Source: Georgenia faecalis
GTDB taxonomy: Bacteria > Actinomycetota > Actinomycetes > Actinomycetales > Actinomycetaceae
Assembly (NCBI RefSeq): GCF_003710105.1
Contig: NZ_CP033325.1
Span: 930,001 to 994,000, forward strand
Reading direction: 5' to 3'
Length of the DNA: 64,000 nucleotides
Each line of letters opens with the position of its first letter. Positions within the stretch are counted from its first letter, which is position 1. The position numbers and the translations under genes are program-made. Below are positions 29,765-38,689 of the stretch, in pieces. Under the pieces are notes generated by a model that did not search any database, was not told where the DNA came from, and worked only from the letters and a program-made list of their open reading frames with translations.

Positions 29765-30015
29765 GGCGTCGGTCGGAACTCATCGGCGATCGCGTCGTTG
29801 ACGGCCGCGGAGTCCCAGTCCGGTGCGAGCGAGATCTGCCCGCGGAGGCTGCCACGTCCCCGACGGCGCGTCGGGCCGGTGAGCGGCACCACCTTGGCCA
29901 CTGGCGTGCCGGCGCGGCTGATGACGATCTCCTCGCCACGCTCCACGCGCTCGATGAGCCGCGAGAGGTGTGTCTTCGCCTCGTGGATGTTGACGCTCGG
30001 CGTCGGTTCGCTCAC
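29761..30015 (-). CDS. Phd/YefM-type antitoxin
   Basis: An 84-residue antitoxin. The N-terminal DNA-binding part shows VNIHEAKTHLSRLIERVERGEEIVISRAGTPVAKVVP, the classic Phd/YefM text. The C-terminal 30 residues would wrap and block the PIN toxin. The start is GTG at 30015 with AAGGGGG six bases upstream. A repeated heptamer in the promoter is a likely operator for self-repression. Confidence 0.9.
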   Translation of the reverse strand: MSEPTPSVNIHEAKTHLSRLIERVERGEEIVISRAGTPVAKVVPLTGPTRRRGRGSLRGQISLAPDWDSAAVNDAIADEFRPTP

Positions 30016-30026
30016 GGTACGCCCCC

Positions 30027-30046
30027 TTAGTCCGCCAGGTTAGTCC
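30027..30046. promoter_or_regulatory. Direct-repeat operator of the toxin-antitoxin pair
   Basis: TTAGTCC occurs at 30027-30033 and 30040-30046, 13 bases apart, just upstream of the antitoxin start. On the minus strand TAACCT and TAAGGG in the same bases could serve as the -10 box. Confidence 0.45.
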
Positions 30047-30068
30047 ACCCGGGCTGCGCCGGCGAGCC

Positions 30069-30734
30069 TCACCCGCCGATCGTGATCCCGAGCTCCCGCG
30101 CCATCGCCGGGAGCAGCCCCTGCGCGTCGTCGGGGGAGAGCCGTGCCCCGCGCAGCGCCGTCACGCCGGAGATGCCGTCGAGGCGGCAGCCGCGGACGTG
30201 GACGTTCTCGCACCGCATGCCGTCCAGCGTCGCGCGGGTGAGGGTGCAGTCCTCGAGGAGCACGTCAGTGAGCCGGGCACCGGTGAAGTCCGCCTCCGAG
30301 AGGTCGACCCCGCGCAGGACCGTCGACGTCAGGCGCGCGCCGTGCCAGTTCGTCAGCGCCGCCTGGGCACTCTCGACGAGCACCGACCGCAGGCGCGCGC
30401 CGGCGAGCTGGGCGCCGGTGAGCCGGACCTCGCGCAGGCTGCACCGCATGAGGGCAAGCTCCTCGGCGTGGAGGTTGGCCAGGTCCGCCCCGTCGAGGCG
30501 GCAGTCGACGAGCGTGGTGCGGTGCCACTGCGCGCCGGCGGCCCGGGCGCCCGCGAGCGAGGAGCCCTCGACCTGCGCCTCGTCGAGCGCGGAGCCGGTG
30601 AGGTCCGCGCCGAACAGGTCGACCCCGCTGACGGTGGCCGACCGCAGCTCGGCGGGGTCGCCGGGCTCGAGGTGCGTGGCGACGTCGGGCTCGGGCACGC
30701 GGGGAGCCTCGCCCGAGCGGGGCGCGCGCCTCAT
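30069..30734 (-). CDS. Pentapeptide repeat protein
   Basis: A 221-residue protein built mostly of pentapeptide repeats (VDLFGADLTGSALDEAQVEG, GADLANLHAE, SEADFTGARLTD), which form a right-handed square beta helix. Some such proteins mimic DNA and protect gyrase (the Qnr/MfpA group). No feature here proves that role, and the first 45 residues are not repeats. GGGGGA precedes the ATG closely. It stands between the toxin-antitoxin pair and a YbaK-type gene on the same strand. Confidence 0.85.
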   Translation of the reverse strand: MRRAPRSGEAPRVPEPDVATHLEPGDPAELRSATVSGVDLFGADLTGSALDEAQVEGSSLAGARAAGAQWHRTTLVDCRLDGADLANLHAEELALMRCSLREVRLTGAQLAGARLRSVLVESAQAALTNWHGARLTSTVLRGVDLSEADFTGARLTDVLLEDCTLTRATLDGMRCENVHVRGCRLDGISGVTALRGARLSPDDAQGLLPAMARELGITIGG

Positions 30735-30813
30735 CGCGTCCCCCGGCGCTTCTGCACGATCACGAGGGAGGGGGCAGCCAGGGAGAGGGAAGGGGGTGGG
30801 GTGGCGGTGAGCA

Positions 30814-31305
30814 TCACGGCCGGCCGATCCGGGCGGTCGTCGCCCCGGTGAGCGCGACCAGGTCCGCGGGGGAGAGCTCGACGTCCAGCCCGCGCCGGCC
30901 CGCGCTGACCAGTACCGTCGCGTGCGCGGTGGCGGTGGAGTCGACGACGGCGCTGAGCCGCTGCCGCTGCCCGAGCGGCGAGATGCCACCGATGACGTAC
31001 CCCGTCGCCCGCTCGGCGACGCCGGGCTCGGCCATCGTCGCCCGCTTCCCGCCGACCGCGGCGGCCAGGGCCTTGAGGTCCAGCTCACCGGTGACCGGGA
31101 CGACGGCGACCACGAGCTGGCCATCGACGTCGGCCACGAGCGTCTTGAGCACCCGCGCGGGCTCCACGCCGAGCGCGGCGGCCGCCTCCGCCCCGTAGGA
31201 CAGGCCGCTGCGCGGGTCGTGCTCGTACGCCCGCACGGTGTGGGCGACGCCGGCGGCCTCGAGCGCGAGGAGCGCCGGCGTGCCCCTCGGGGCCTTGCGG
31301 CTCAC
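30814..31305 (-). CDS. ybaK: YbaK/EbsC-type aminoacyl-tRNA deacylase
   Basis: A 163-residue editing protein that clears Cys-tRNA(Pro) made in error by prolyl-tRNA synthetase. Family marks are TPALLALEAAGVAHTVRAYEHDP at 9-31, EPARVLKTLVADVDG with the key lysine, VPVTGELDLKALAAAVGGKRATMA and TGYVIGGISPLGQRQRL. The start is GTG at 31305, seven bases after the helicase stop, so the two share a transcript. Confidence 0.9.
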   Translation of the reverse strand: MSRKAPRGTPALLALEAAGVAHTVRAYEHDPRSGLSYGAEAAAALGVEPARVLKTLVADVDGQLVVAVVPVTGELDLKALAAAVGGKRATMAEPGVAERATGYVIGGISPLGQRQRLSAVVDSTATAHATVLVSAGRRGLDVELSPADLVALTGATTARIGRP

Positions 31306-31312
31306 GGCGGGC

Positions 31313-33964
31313 TCACCGCGGGCCCACCGCGAGCACCCGCACGACCGGCGCGAGCGTCGCGTCGGAGGCGTCGAGGTCGATGAGCGCGCTGAGCCCCCAG
31401 TCGTGCTCGCCGCGGCCGTCGTCGAAGGTCTGCCGCGCGAGCCACACGCGCCCCGCCCCGGCGCGGGCGACGACGTCGTCATCGGTCACGCCGAGGACGG
31501 CGAGCTCGTCCGGGCCCGGCCGCTCGACGATGCTCACCAGCGCCGCCGACCGCGCCTCCGGGCCCGTGCCCAGCCAGTCGTACTCGGTCCAGTAGGGCTC
31601 CATGGTCGCGGCCCACCGGTCACGGTCCCACCCGCTGTCGCCGTCGACGTGGCCGAGGGCGTCGTACGCCTCCCGCGCGAGCATGTCGACCCGCCGGAAC
31701 AGGGCGTTGCGCACGGCGCGGCGGAAGGCGTGCCGGTTCTGGGTGAGGGCGAGCGTGCCGTCCTCACCCTCGCCGAACCGGCGCTCGGCGAGCGGCGCGT
31801 CGTCCTCGCCCGACGTCGTCGACGCGGCGCCGGAGAGCGACTCCCACTCGTCGAGGAGCGAGGAGTCGACGGCGCGGACGAGGTCGCCCAGCCACACGAT
31901 GATCGCGTCGACCTCGGGGGTGCGGGCGTGGTCCGGGACCACCTGGCGCAGGGCCCGGTAGGCGTCGGTGAGGTAGCGCAGGACGACGCCCTCGCTGCGG
32001 CCCAGCTGGTACCGCGAGACGAGGTCGGTGAACGTCATGGCGTTCTCCACCATCTCGCGCACCACGGCCTTGGGCTTGATCTCGTAGTCGGCGACCCAGG
32101 GGTTGGTCTGGGAGTAGGTCCGCAGCGCCGCCTCGAGGAGCTCGGCGAGGGGTCGTGGCCAGGTGACGTCGTCGAGCGCCGCCATCCGCTCCTCGTACTC
32201 CATGCCCTCGGCCTTCATCGCCCCGATCGCCTCGCCGCGGGCGGCGCGCTGCTGGGCGTAGAGCACCGGCCGCGGGTCCTCCAGCGTCGCCTCGATGACG
32301 GAGACGACGTCGAGGGGGAAGTCGGGGGAGTCGGCGTCGAGCAGCTCGATCGCGGCCAGCGCGAACGGCGACAGCGGCTGGTTGAGCGCGAAGTCGCGGG
32401 GGAGGTCGACGGTGAGGCGGACGTACGGGTCGCCCGGGTGCGCGCGGCGCCACGCGGCGTCGGCGTGCTCGACGACGCCCCCCGAGCGCAGCGACCGGTA
32501 GATCTCCACGGCCCGGCGCACGTGGGAGTTGCGCTCGGTCGGCGGCTCGTGGTTGTCGGTGAGGAGGCGGTACATCGCGGCGACGGGGTCGCCCGGGCGG
32601 GCGAGGACCGACAGCACCATGGTGTGGGTGACCCGGAACTGGCTGGTCAGCGGCTCCGGGGCGGCGTCACGCAGCCGCTCGAAGGTCTTGTCCGTCCAGT
32701 TGACGAGGCCGCTGGGCGCCTTCTTCCGCACGATCTTGCGGCGCTTGCGCTCGTCGTCGCCCGCCTTGGCCAGGGACTTCGCGTTCTCGATGACGTGGTC
32801 CGGCGCCTGGACGATGACCTCACCGGTGGTGTCGAACCCCGCTCGGCCCGCCCGCCCGGCGATCTGGTGGAACTCCCGCGCGGACAGGTGACGCGAGCGC
32901 TCGCCGTCGTACTTCGTCAGCGACGTGAAGACGACGGTGCGGATCGGCACGTTGATCCCGACGCCGAGGGTGTCGGTCCCGCAGACGACGGCGAGCACGC
33001 CGGCCTGGGTGAGGCGCTCGACGAGGCGGCGGTAGCGGGGCAGCATGCCGGCGTGGTGCACGCCGATCCCGGCGCGCAGGAGCCTCGACAGCGTGGCGCC
33101 GAACCCGGGGCCGAAGCGGAAGTCGCCGATCGCCGCGGCGATGGCGTCGCGCTTCTCGCGCGGGAGCAGCTGGACCGAGGTGAGGGACTGGGCGCGCTCG
33201 ACGGCGTCCTTCTGCGCGAAGTGGACGACGTAGACGGGGGAGCGGTGCGTGCCCACCAGCTCCATGAGGACGTCCTGGATGGGCTCGACCGAGTAGGCGT
33301 AGCTCAGCGGGACGGGCCGCTCGGCGTCGTCGATGACGGCGACCGCCCGGCCGGTGCGGCGGATGAGGTCGTCGCGGAAGAAGGAGACGTCCCCCAGCGT
33401 GGCGCTGAGCAGGACGAACTGGGTCCGTGGCAGCTCGAGCAGCGGGACCTGCCACGCCCAGCCGCGCTGGGGGTCGGCGTAGAAGTGGAACTCGTCCATG
33501 ACGACGACGCCGGCGTCGAGCGCGGCCCCCTCGCGCAGGGCCTGGTTGGCGAGGATCTCCGCGGTGCAGCAGATGATCGGGGCGTCGGGGTTGATGGCGG
33601 AGTCGCCGGTGACCATCCCGACGTTCACCGAGCCGAAGAGGTCGACGAGCTCGAAGAACTTCTCGCTGACGAGGGCCTTGAGCGGGGCGGTGTAGTAGGT
33701 GCGCTCGCCGCGGGCGAGGGCGGCGGTGTGGGCGGCCTGCGCGATGAGCGACTTCCCCGAGCCGGTGGGGGTGGAGACGATGACGTGGGCGCCGGTGAGG
33801 ATCTCCAGGAGCGCCTCGTCCTGGTGCGGGTAGAGCGGCCGGCCAGCCTCCTCCGCCCAGGCGGCGAAGGCGGTGTAGACGTCGTCCGGGTCGGGCGTGC
33901 CGTCGTCGGCGGCGTCCTCGAGGCGGTCGAGGAGGGTGTTGAGGTCGTGCGCCGAGGTGGTCAC
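31313..33964 (-). CDS. Ski2-like DEAD/DEAH helicase with DUF3516
   Basis: An 883-residue superfamily 2 helicase for RNA or DNA unwinding. Motifs in order: Walker A STPTGSGKS near residue 64, TAPLKALVSEKF, DEFH (a DEAH-box variant) in VVMDEFHFYAD, LLSATLGD, HHAGMLPRYRR, GTDTLGVGINVPIRTVVFTSL and QIAGRAGRAG near 367. The C-terminal 430 residues fit DUF3516, found only with such helicases in actinobacteria. The family is linked to Ski2/Mtr4 RNA helicases, but its substrate is unproven. It leads an operon with ybaK. Confidence 0.92.
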   Translation of the reverse strand: MTTSAHDLNTLLDRLEDAADDGTPDPDDVYTAFAAWAEEAGRPLYPHQDEALLEILTGAHVIVSTPTGSGKSLIAQAAHTAALARGERTYYTAPLKALVSEKFFELVDLFGSVNVGMVTGDSAINPDAPIICCTAEILANQALREGAALDAGVVVMDEFHFYADPQRGWAWQVPLLELPRTQFVLLSATLGDVSFFRDDLIRRTGRAVAVIDDAERPVPLSYAYSVEPIQDVLMELVGTHRSPVYVVHFAQKDAVERAQSLTSVQLLPREKRDAIAAAIGDFRFGPGFGATLSRLLRAGIGVHHAGMLPRYRRLVERLTQAGVLAVVCGTDTLGVGINVPIRTVVFTSLTKYDGERSRHLSAREFHQIAGRAGRAGFDTTGEVIVQAPDHVIENAKSLAKAGDDERKRRKIVRKKAPSGLVNWTDKTFERLRDAAPEPLTSQFRVTHTMVLSVLARPGDPVAAMYRLLTDNHEPPTERNSHVRRAVEIYRSLRSGGVVEHADAAWRRAHPGDPYVRLTVDLPRDFALNQPLSPFALAAIELLDADSPDFPLDVVSVIEATLEDPRPVLYAQQRAARGEAIGAMKAEGMEYEERMAALDDVTWPRPLAELLEAALRTYSQTNPWVADYEIKPKAVVREMVENAMTFTDLVSRYQLGRSEGVVLRYLTDAYRALRQVVPDHARTPEVDAIIVWLGDLVRAVDSSLLDEWESLSGAASTTSGEDDAPLAERRFGEGEDGTLALTQNRHAFRRAVRNALFRRVDMLAREAYDALGHVDGDSGWDRDRWAATMEPYWTEYDWLGTGPEARSAALVSIVERPGPDELAVLGVTDDDVVARAGAGRVWLARQTFDDGRGEHDWGLSALIDLDASDATLAPVVRVLAVGPR

Positions 33965-34007
33965 CGGCCCAGTCTCGCAGAGCGGGCTGACGCCCCCACC
34001 GGCAGGG

Positions 34008-34601
34008 CTACGCGTCGAGGTAGCCGGTGCGGTCCGCGTCGGTGATCGGGCGCAGCACGCGGGCGGGCACCCCGGCGGCCACGACGTTCGGTGGGACCGA
34101 GCGGGTGACGACGCTCCCGGAGCCGATGACCGCCCCGTCCCCGATCGTCACGCCGGGGTTGATGGTGACGCCGCCACCGACCCACACGTCGTCGCCGAGG
34201 ACGACGGGCTTGGCGTAGCAGGCGCCGGCGGCGCGCTCGCGGGGGTCGAGCACATGGTTGGTCGTGTAGATGCCGACGCGGGGACCGAGGAGGACGCGGT
34301 TGCCGAGGGTGATGCCGCCGCCGTCGAGCAGGACGCAGTCGAAGTTCGCGTAGACGTCGTCGCCGACCGTGACGTGGAAGCCGAACTCGCAGCGCAGGGT
34401 CGGCTCGAAGTGGACGCGCGACCCGACGCGCGCGAACAGCTGGCCGAGGATCGCCTCGCGGACCTCGGCGGGCTGGCCGAAGCTGGCGTTGTACCGGTCG
34501 GTGGCGAGCACTGTCCGCTCGCGGGCCTGGACGAGCTCGTCGGTGAGGTCGTTGTACACGGCGCCGGAGCGCATGAGCCGGCGCTGCTCGTCGAGGGTCA
34601 T
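34008..34601 (-). CDS. Sugar O-acetyltransferase (Maa/LacA type)
   Basis: A 197-residue left-handed beta-helix acetyltransferase. The N-terminal Mac domain is MTLDEQRRLMRSGAVYNDLTDELVQAR. Hexapeptide repeats run from about 75 to 185 (ITLGNRVLLGPRVGIYT, VVLGDDVWVGGGVTINPGVTIGDGAVIGSGSVV). The catalytic His lies in YTTNHVLDPRERAAG near residue 115. It likely transfers acetyl from acetyl-CoA to maltose or other sugars. It ends near the ligase gene on the same strand. Confidence 0.92.
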   Translation of the reverse strand: MTLDEQRRLMRSGAVYNDLTDELVQARERTVLATDRYNASFGQPAEVREAILGQLFARVGSRVHFEPTLRCEFGFHVTVGDDVYANFDCVLLDGGGITLGNRVLLGPRVGIYTTNHVLDPRERAAGACYAKPVVLGDDVWVGGGVTINPGVTIGDGAVIGSGSVVTRSVPPNVVAAGVPARVLRPITDADRTGYLDA

Positions 34602-34605
34602 GACC

Positions 34606-36120
<1,515 letters not shown>

Positions 36121-36127
36121 GGGCCCG

Positions 36128-36133
36128 AGTCTG
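36128..36133 (-). promoter_or_regulatory. -10 box of the ligase gene (leaderless)
   Basis: CAGACT on the minus strand, seven bases before the GTG. The same box and spacing recur at 37554-37559. Confidence 0.5.
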
Positions 36134-36157
36134 GCAGGCGGCACCGACACCGGCGCG

Positions 36158-37204
36158 CTACGACGTCGACGTACCGGCCTCGAGGATGGAGACGATGGAG
36201 AAGAGGGTGAAGCAGACGGCACCGAGGCCGACGAGCACGTGCGCGCCGACGAAGAACCCCGGCTGATCCGTCGTCGCCTCGAAGAGGAAGGCGGCGAAGA
36301 ACAGGCACGCCAGCGCGGTGCCGACCGGGATGATCGGGATCCGGTTCGCCAGGGCGAACGCGCGGCGCCAGACGAGCGCGAGCAGGACGACCTTGGACAG
36401 GATGCTGAAGCAGATGAGGCCCAGGCCGATGAGGACCGTGCCGGGTGCCAGCCGCGCCGGGTCGTCGGAGCTGAGGAGGACGACGAGGCCGAGGACGGCG
36501 TTGGTCGTCCCCATCGCCACCACCCACCAGGTCCAGCGGAAGCGTTCACGGTCGCCGAACTCGTTGCGGACCTGGCGCACGATGCTCGCCACCAGGGCCA
36601 CGAGCGCAGAGCAGATGAGGGACAGCCCGAGCAGCACGTGGCCCGCCACCAGCGCGCGGGTGCCGCCCTGCGCGAACAGCGTCACGGCGATCACCACGCC
36701 CGTGACGGCGAGCACGGCGGGGATCGCGACCAGCACGGTCGCCACCCCCCGGGAGTAGGCGCCGTCGGGTGGCCCACCGCCGGCCGGGCGCGCCGCGGCG
36801 GCGCGGATGAGGGAGAACTTCGTCGATGCGGTCGCCACCGTGCTCACGCACGCGGCGATGAAACCGATCCCGAGCAGCACGTGGCCCGCGACGACGAACT
36901 GCGGCTCGCTCCCGCGCCCGATGATCGTGATGCCCCAGATCACCGTCGCCGCCGCGACGGAGTAGCCGAGGGCAGGCAGCGCGATCTCCCACACGCGGCC
37001 GTACCGGTGGATGAGCTGGCGGATGATCGTCGCGGCGGTCGTGAACAGCGCGATGCAGATGGCCGTGAGGCCGATGTTGACGTGCCCCGCCACGAAGTGG
37101 GCGGCGTCGTCGCCCCCGGACAGGACGTAGAGCCCGAACGCGAGGCAGACCGCGCCCATCGCGAGGGGTATCGCTCGGAAGAGGACGCTGATCGACGGGT
37201 TCAT
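36158..37204 (-). CDS. DUF2776 membrane protein (YhiM-like)
   Basis: A 348-residue integral membrane protein with about ten hydrophobic segments. The recurring HVLLG/GHVNIGL units (HFVAGHVNIGLTAICIALFTT, FVVAGHVLLGIGF, LVAGHVLLGLSLIC, FVGAHVLVGLGAVCFTLF) and the start SVLFRAIPLAMGAVCLAFG match my memory of E. coli YhiM (DUF2776), an inner-membrane protein linked to acid survival. Its transport or enzyme role is unknown. The ATG at 37204 follows AGGAG by five bases. It lies between the ligase gene and a ligase-polymerase chimera. Confidence 0.82.
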   Translation of the reverse strand: MNPSISVLFRAIPLAMGAVCLAFGLYVLSGGDDAAHFVAGHVNIGLTAICIALFTTAATIIRQLIHRYGRVWEIALPALGYSVAAATVIWGITIIGRGSEPQFVVAGHVLLGIGFIAACVSTVATASTKFSLIRAAAARPAGGGPPDGAYSRGVATVLVAIPAVLAVTGVVIAVTLFAQGGTRALVAGHVLLGLSLICSALVALVASIVRQVRNEFGDRERFRWTWWVVAMGTTNAVLGLVVLLSSDDPARLAPGTVLIGLGLICFSILSKVVLLALVWRRAFALANRIPIIPVGTALACLFFAAFLFEATTDQPGFFVGAHVLVGLGAVCFTLFSIVSILEAGTSTS

Positions 37205-37288
37205 GCTCACTCCTCAGGCGGACGAGCGGGTGCGCCCAGCGTAGGCAGCGCACGGCGAATCGGCGCGGCGCGCCGTCGCGCCGACGCC

Positions 37289-37546
37289 TCAGCCGGTGGC
37301 GCCGTAGCTGGTGACGACCTCCACCTCGAGCGGGAAGTCGACGGGGAACGTGCCGAAGAGCAGCCGGCCCGCGCTCGCGGCCGCCTCGCGAACGGCGGTC
37401 GCGACCTCCGCGGCGAGAGGGGTGGGTGTGTGGACGATGACCTCGTCGTGGAGGAAGAACGCGAGGTGCGGCCCCGCGGCGGCGCCGGGGTCGCGGGCGA
37501 GCCCGCCGGCGTCGGGGACGTGCTCGGCGAGCTCGGTGAGCAGCAC
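37289..37546 (-). pseudogene. Chimeric ORF: ligase start joined to polymerase C-terminus
   Basis: An 85-codon frame from GTG 37546. Its first eight codons (LLTELAE) and upstream bases, including CAGACT seven bases before GTG, copy the ligase gene at 36120. After about 17 unrelated codons, the rest (GPHLAFFLHDEVIVHTP to the end) copies the C-terminus of the PolA-like gene at 38686-38905, including motif C HDEV. It lacks polymerase motifs A and B, so it cannot be a polymerase. The intact frame and conserved promoter mean a short protein could still be made. I class it as a recombination product or remnant; a regulatory peptide is possible. Confidence 0.7.
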
Positions 37547-37553
37547 GCCGCCG

Positions 37554-37559
37554 AGTCTG
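37554..37559 (-). promoter_or_regulatory. -10 box of the chimeric ORF
   Basis: CAGACT, seven bases before GTG, copied from the ligase promoter. Confidence 0.4.
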
Positions 37560-37726
37560 GCAGGGGACACCGACGGCGGCACGCGCCCACGAGGACGACG
37601 TCTGGGGAGCGGGGTTCGACGTGCACACCTGGTCCGCGTCCGGCATCGTGAGCGATGCCCGAGTGGTCTAGGTCACAGCGACGCAGCGTTACGCCGCAAC
37701 GACAACGCATGTCCGACGGAGGACCC

Positions 37727-38689
37727 ATGTACCTGCACGTACAGCGACTCATCAACGAGATCGTCCCCGACGAGCCGGACCCGGCAGCGGCGAACGCCCT
37801 GCAGGAAGGCCTCGGCGGCCAGTTCGGCGAGATGCGGACGATGATGCAGTACCTCTTCCAGAGCATTAACTTCCGTGGGCCGGACGGGAAGCCGTACCGC
37901 GACCTGCTCCAGGGCATCGGCACGGAGGAGATCAGCCACGTCGAGCTGATCGGCACGACCATCGCGCGGCTGCTCGACGGCTCGCCCCGGTACCAGGGGA
38001 AGAAGACCGACCCGCTCGACACGCCGGGCGCCAAGGGAGCGACGCCCCTGAGCATCGCTCTGGACACGAGCAACATCCACCACTACCTCGTCGCCTCCCA
38101 GGGGGCGCTGCCGGTCGACGCCGCGGGCAACCCCTGGAGCGGCAGCTACGTGTACAACTCGGGCAACCTCGTGCTCGACCTGCTCTACAACCTCATGCTC
38201 GAGTCCACGGGGCGCCTGCAGAAGTGCCGGATCTACGAGATGACGGCGAACAAGACCGCTCGGTCGACCGTCGCCTACCTCATCGTCCGGGACCAGGCGC
38301 ACGAGAACGCCTACGCGCGGGCGCTGGAGACCCTCGGGGTGGACTGGGGCAAGGTGCTTCCCATCCCGAAGACCAACGCCGAGCAGTTCCCTGAGGTCAA
38401 GAAGCTCCTCGACCTGGGGCTGCAGAGCAAGCAGTACTCGTTCGACCTCACCGCCGCCTCGGAGGCCGGCCGCATCTTCCAGGGGATGTCGCCGTCGAAG
38501 GACGGCACCGAGCTGGACCTCACCGAGCAGGCGCCGGCCGGGGTGCCCATCACGATCGCCGAGGAGCGCTTCGAGGAGTTCTCCCCGGGGCTCGACCCCG
38601 AGCTGCTCGCCCTGATCCAGGCCACGGCGGAGATCGAGATGGCCGACGTCCAACCGATCTTCGGACCGATCCCGCCCGCCACGGCCTAG
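37727..38689 (+). CDS. Manganese catalase
   Basis: A 320-residue non-haem catalase that breaks down hydrogen peroxide with a two-manganese centre. E35 (GQFGEM) and E68-x-x-H71 (EEISHVE) match the first metal ligands of known Mn catalases. A later Glu in NLMLESTGRLQK and the His of RDQAHENAYARAL supply the rest. The ATG at 37727 has GGAGGA just upstream. Its stop TAG shares bases with the stop of the polymerase gene on the other strand (38686-38689). A putative promoter precedes it; no regulator is adjacent. Confidence 0.93.
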   Translation: MYLHVQRLINEIVPDEPDPAAANALQEGLGGQFGEMRTMMQYLFQSINFRGPDGKPYRDLLQGIGTEEISHVELIGTTIARLLDGSPRYQGKKTDPLDTPGAKGATPLSIALDTSNIHHYLVASQGALPVDAAGNPWSGSYVYNSGNLVLDLLYNLMLESTGRLQKCRIYEMTANKTARSTVAYLIVRDQAHENAYARALETLGVDWGKVLPIPKTNAEQFPEVKKLLDLGLQSKQYSFDLTAASEAGRIFQGMSPSKDGTELDLTEQAPAGVPITIAEERFEEFSPGLDPELLALIQATAEIEMADVQPIFGPIPPATA

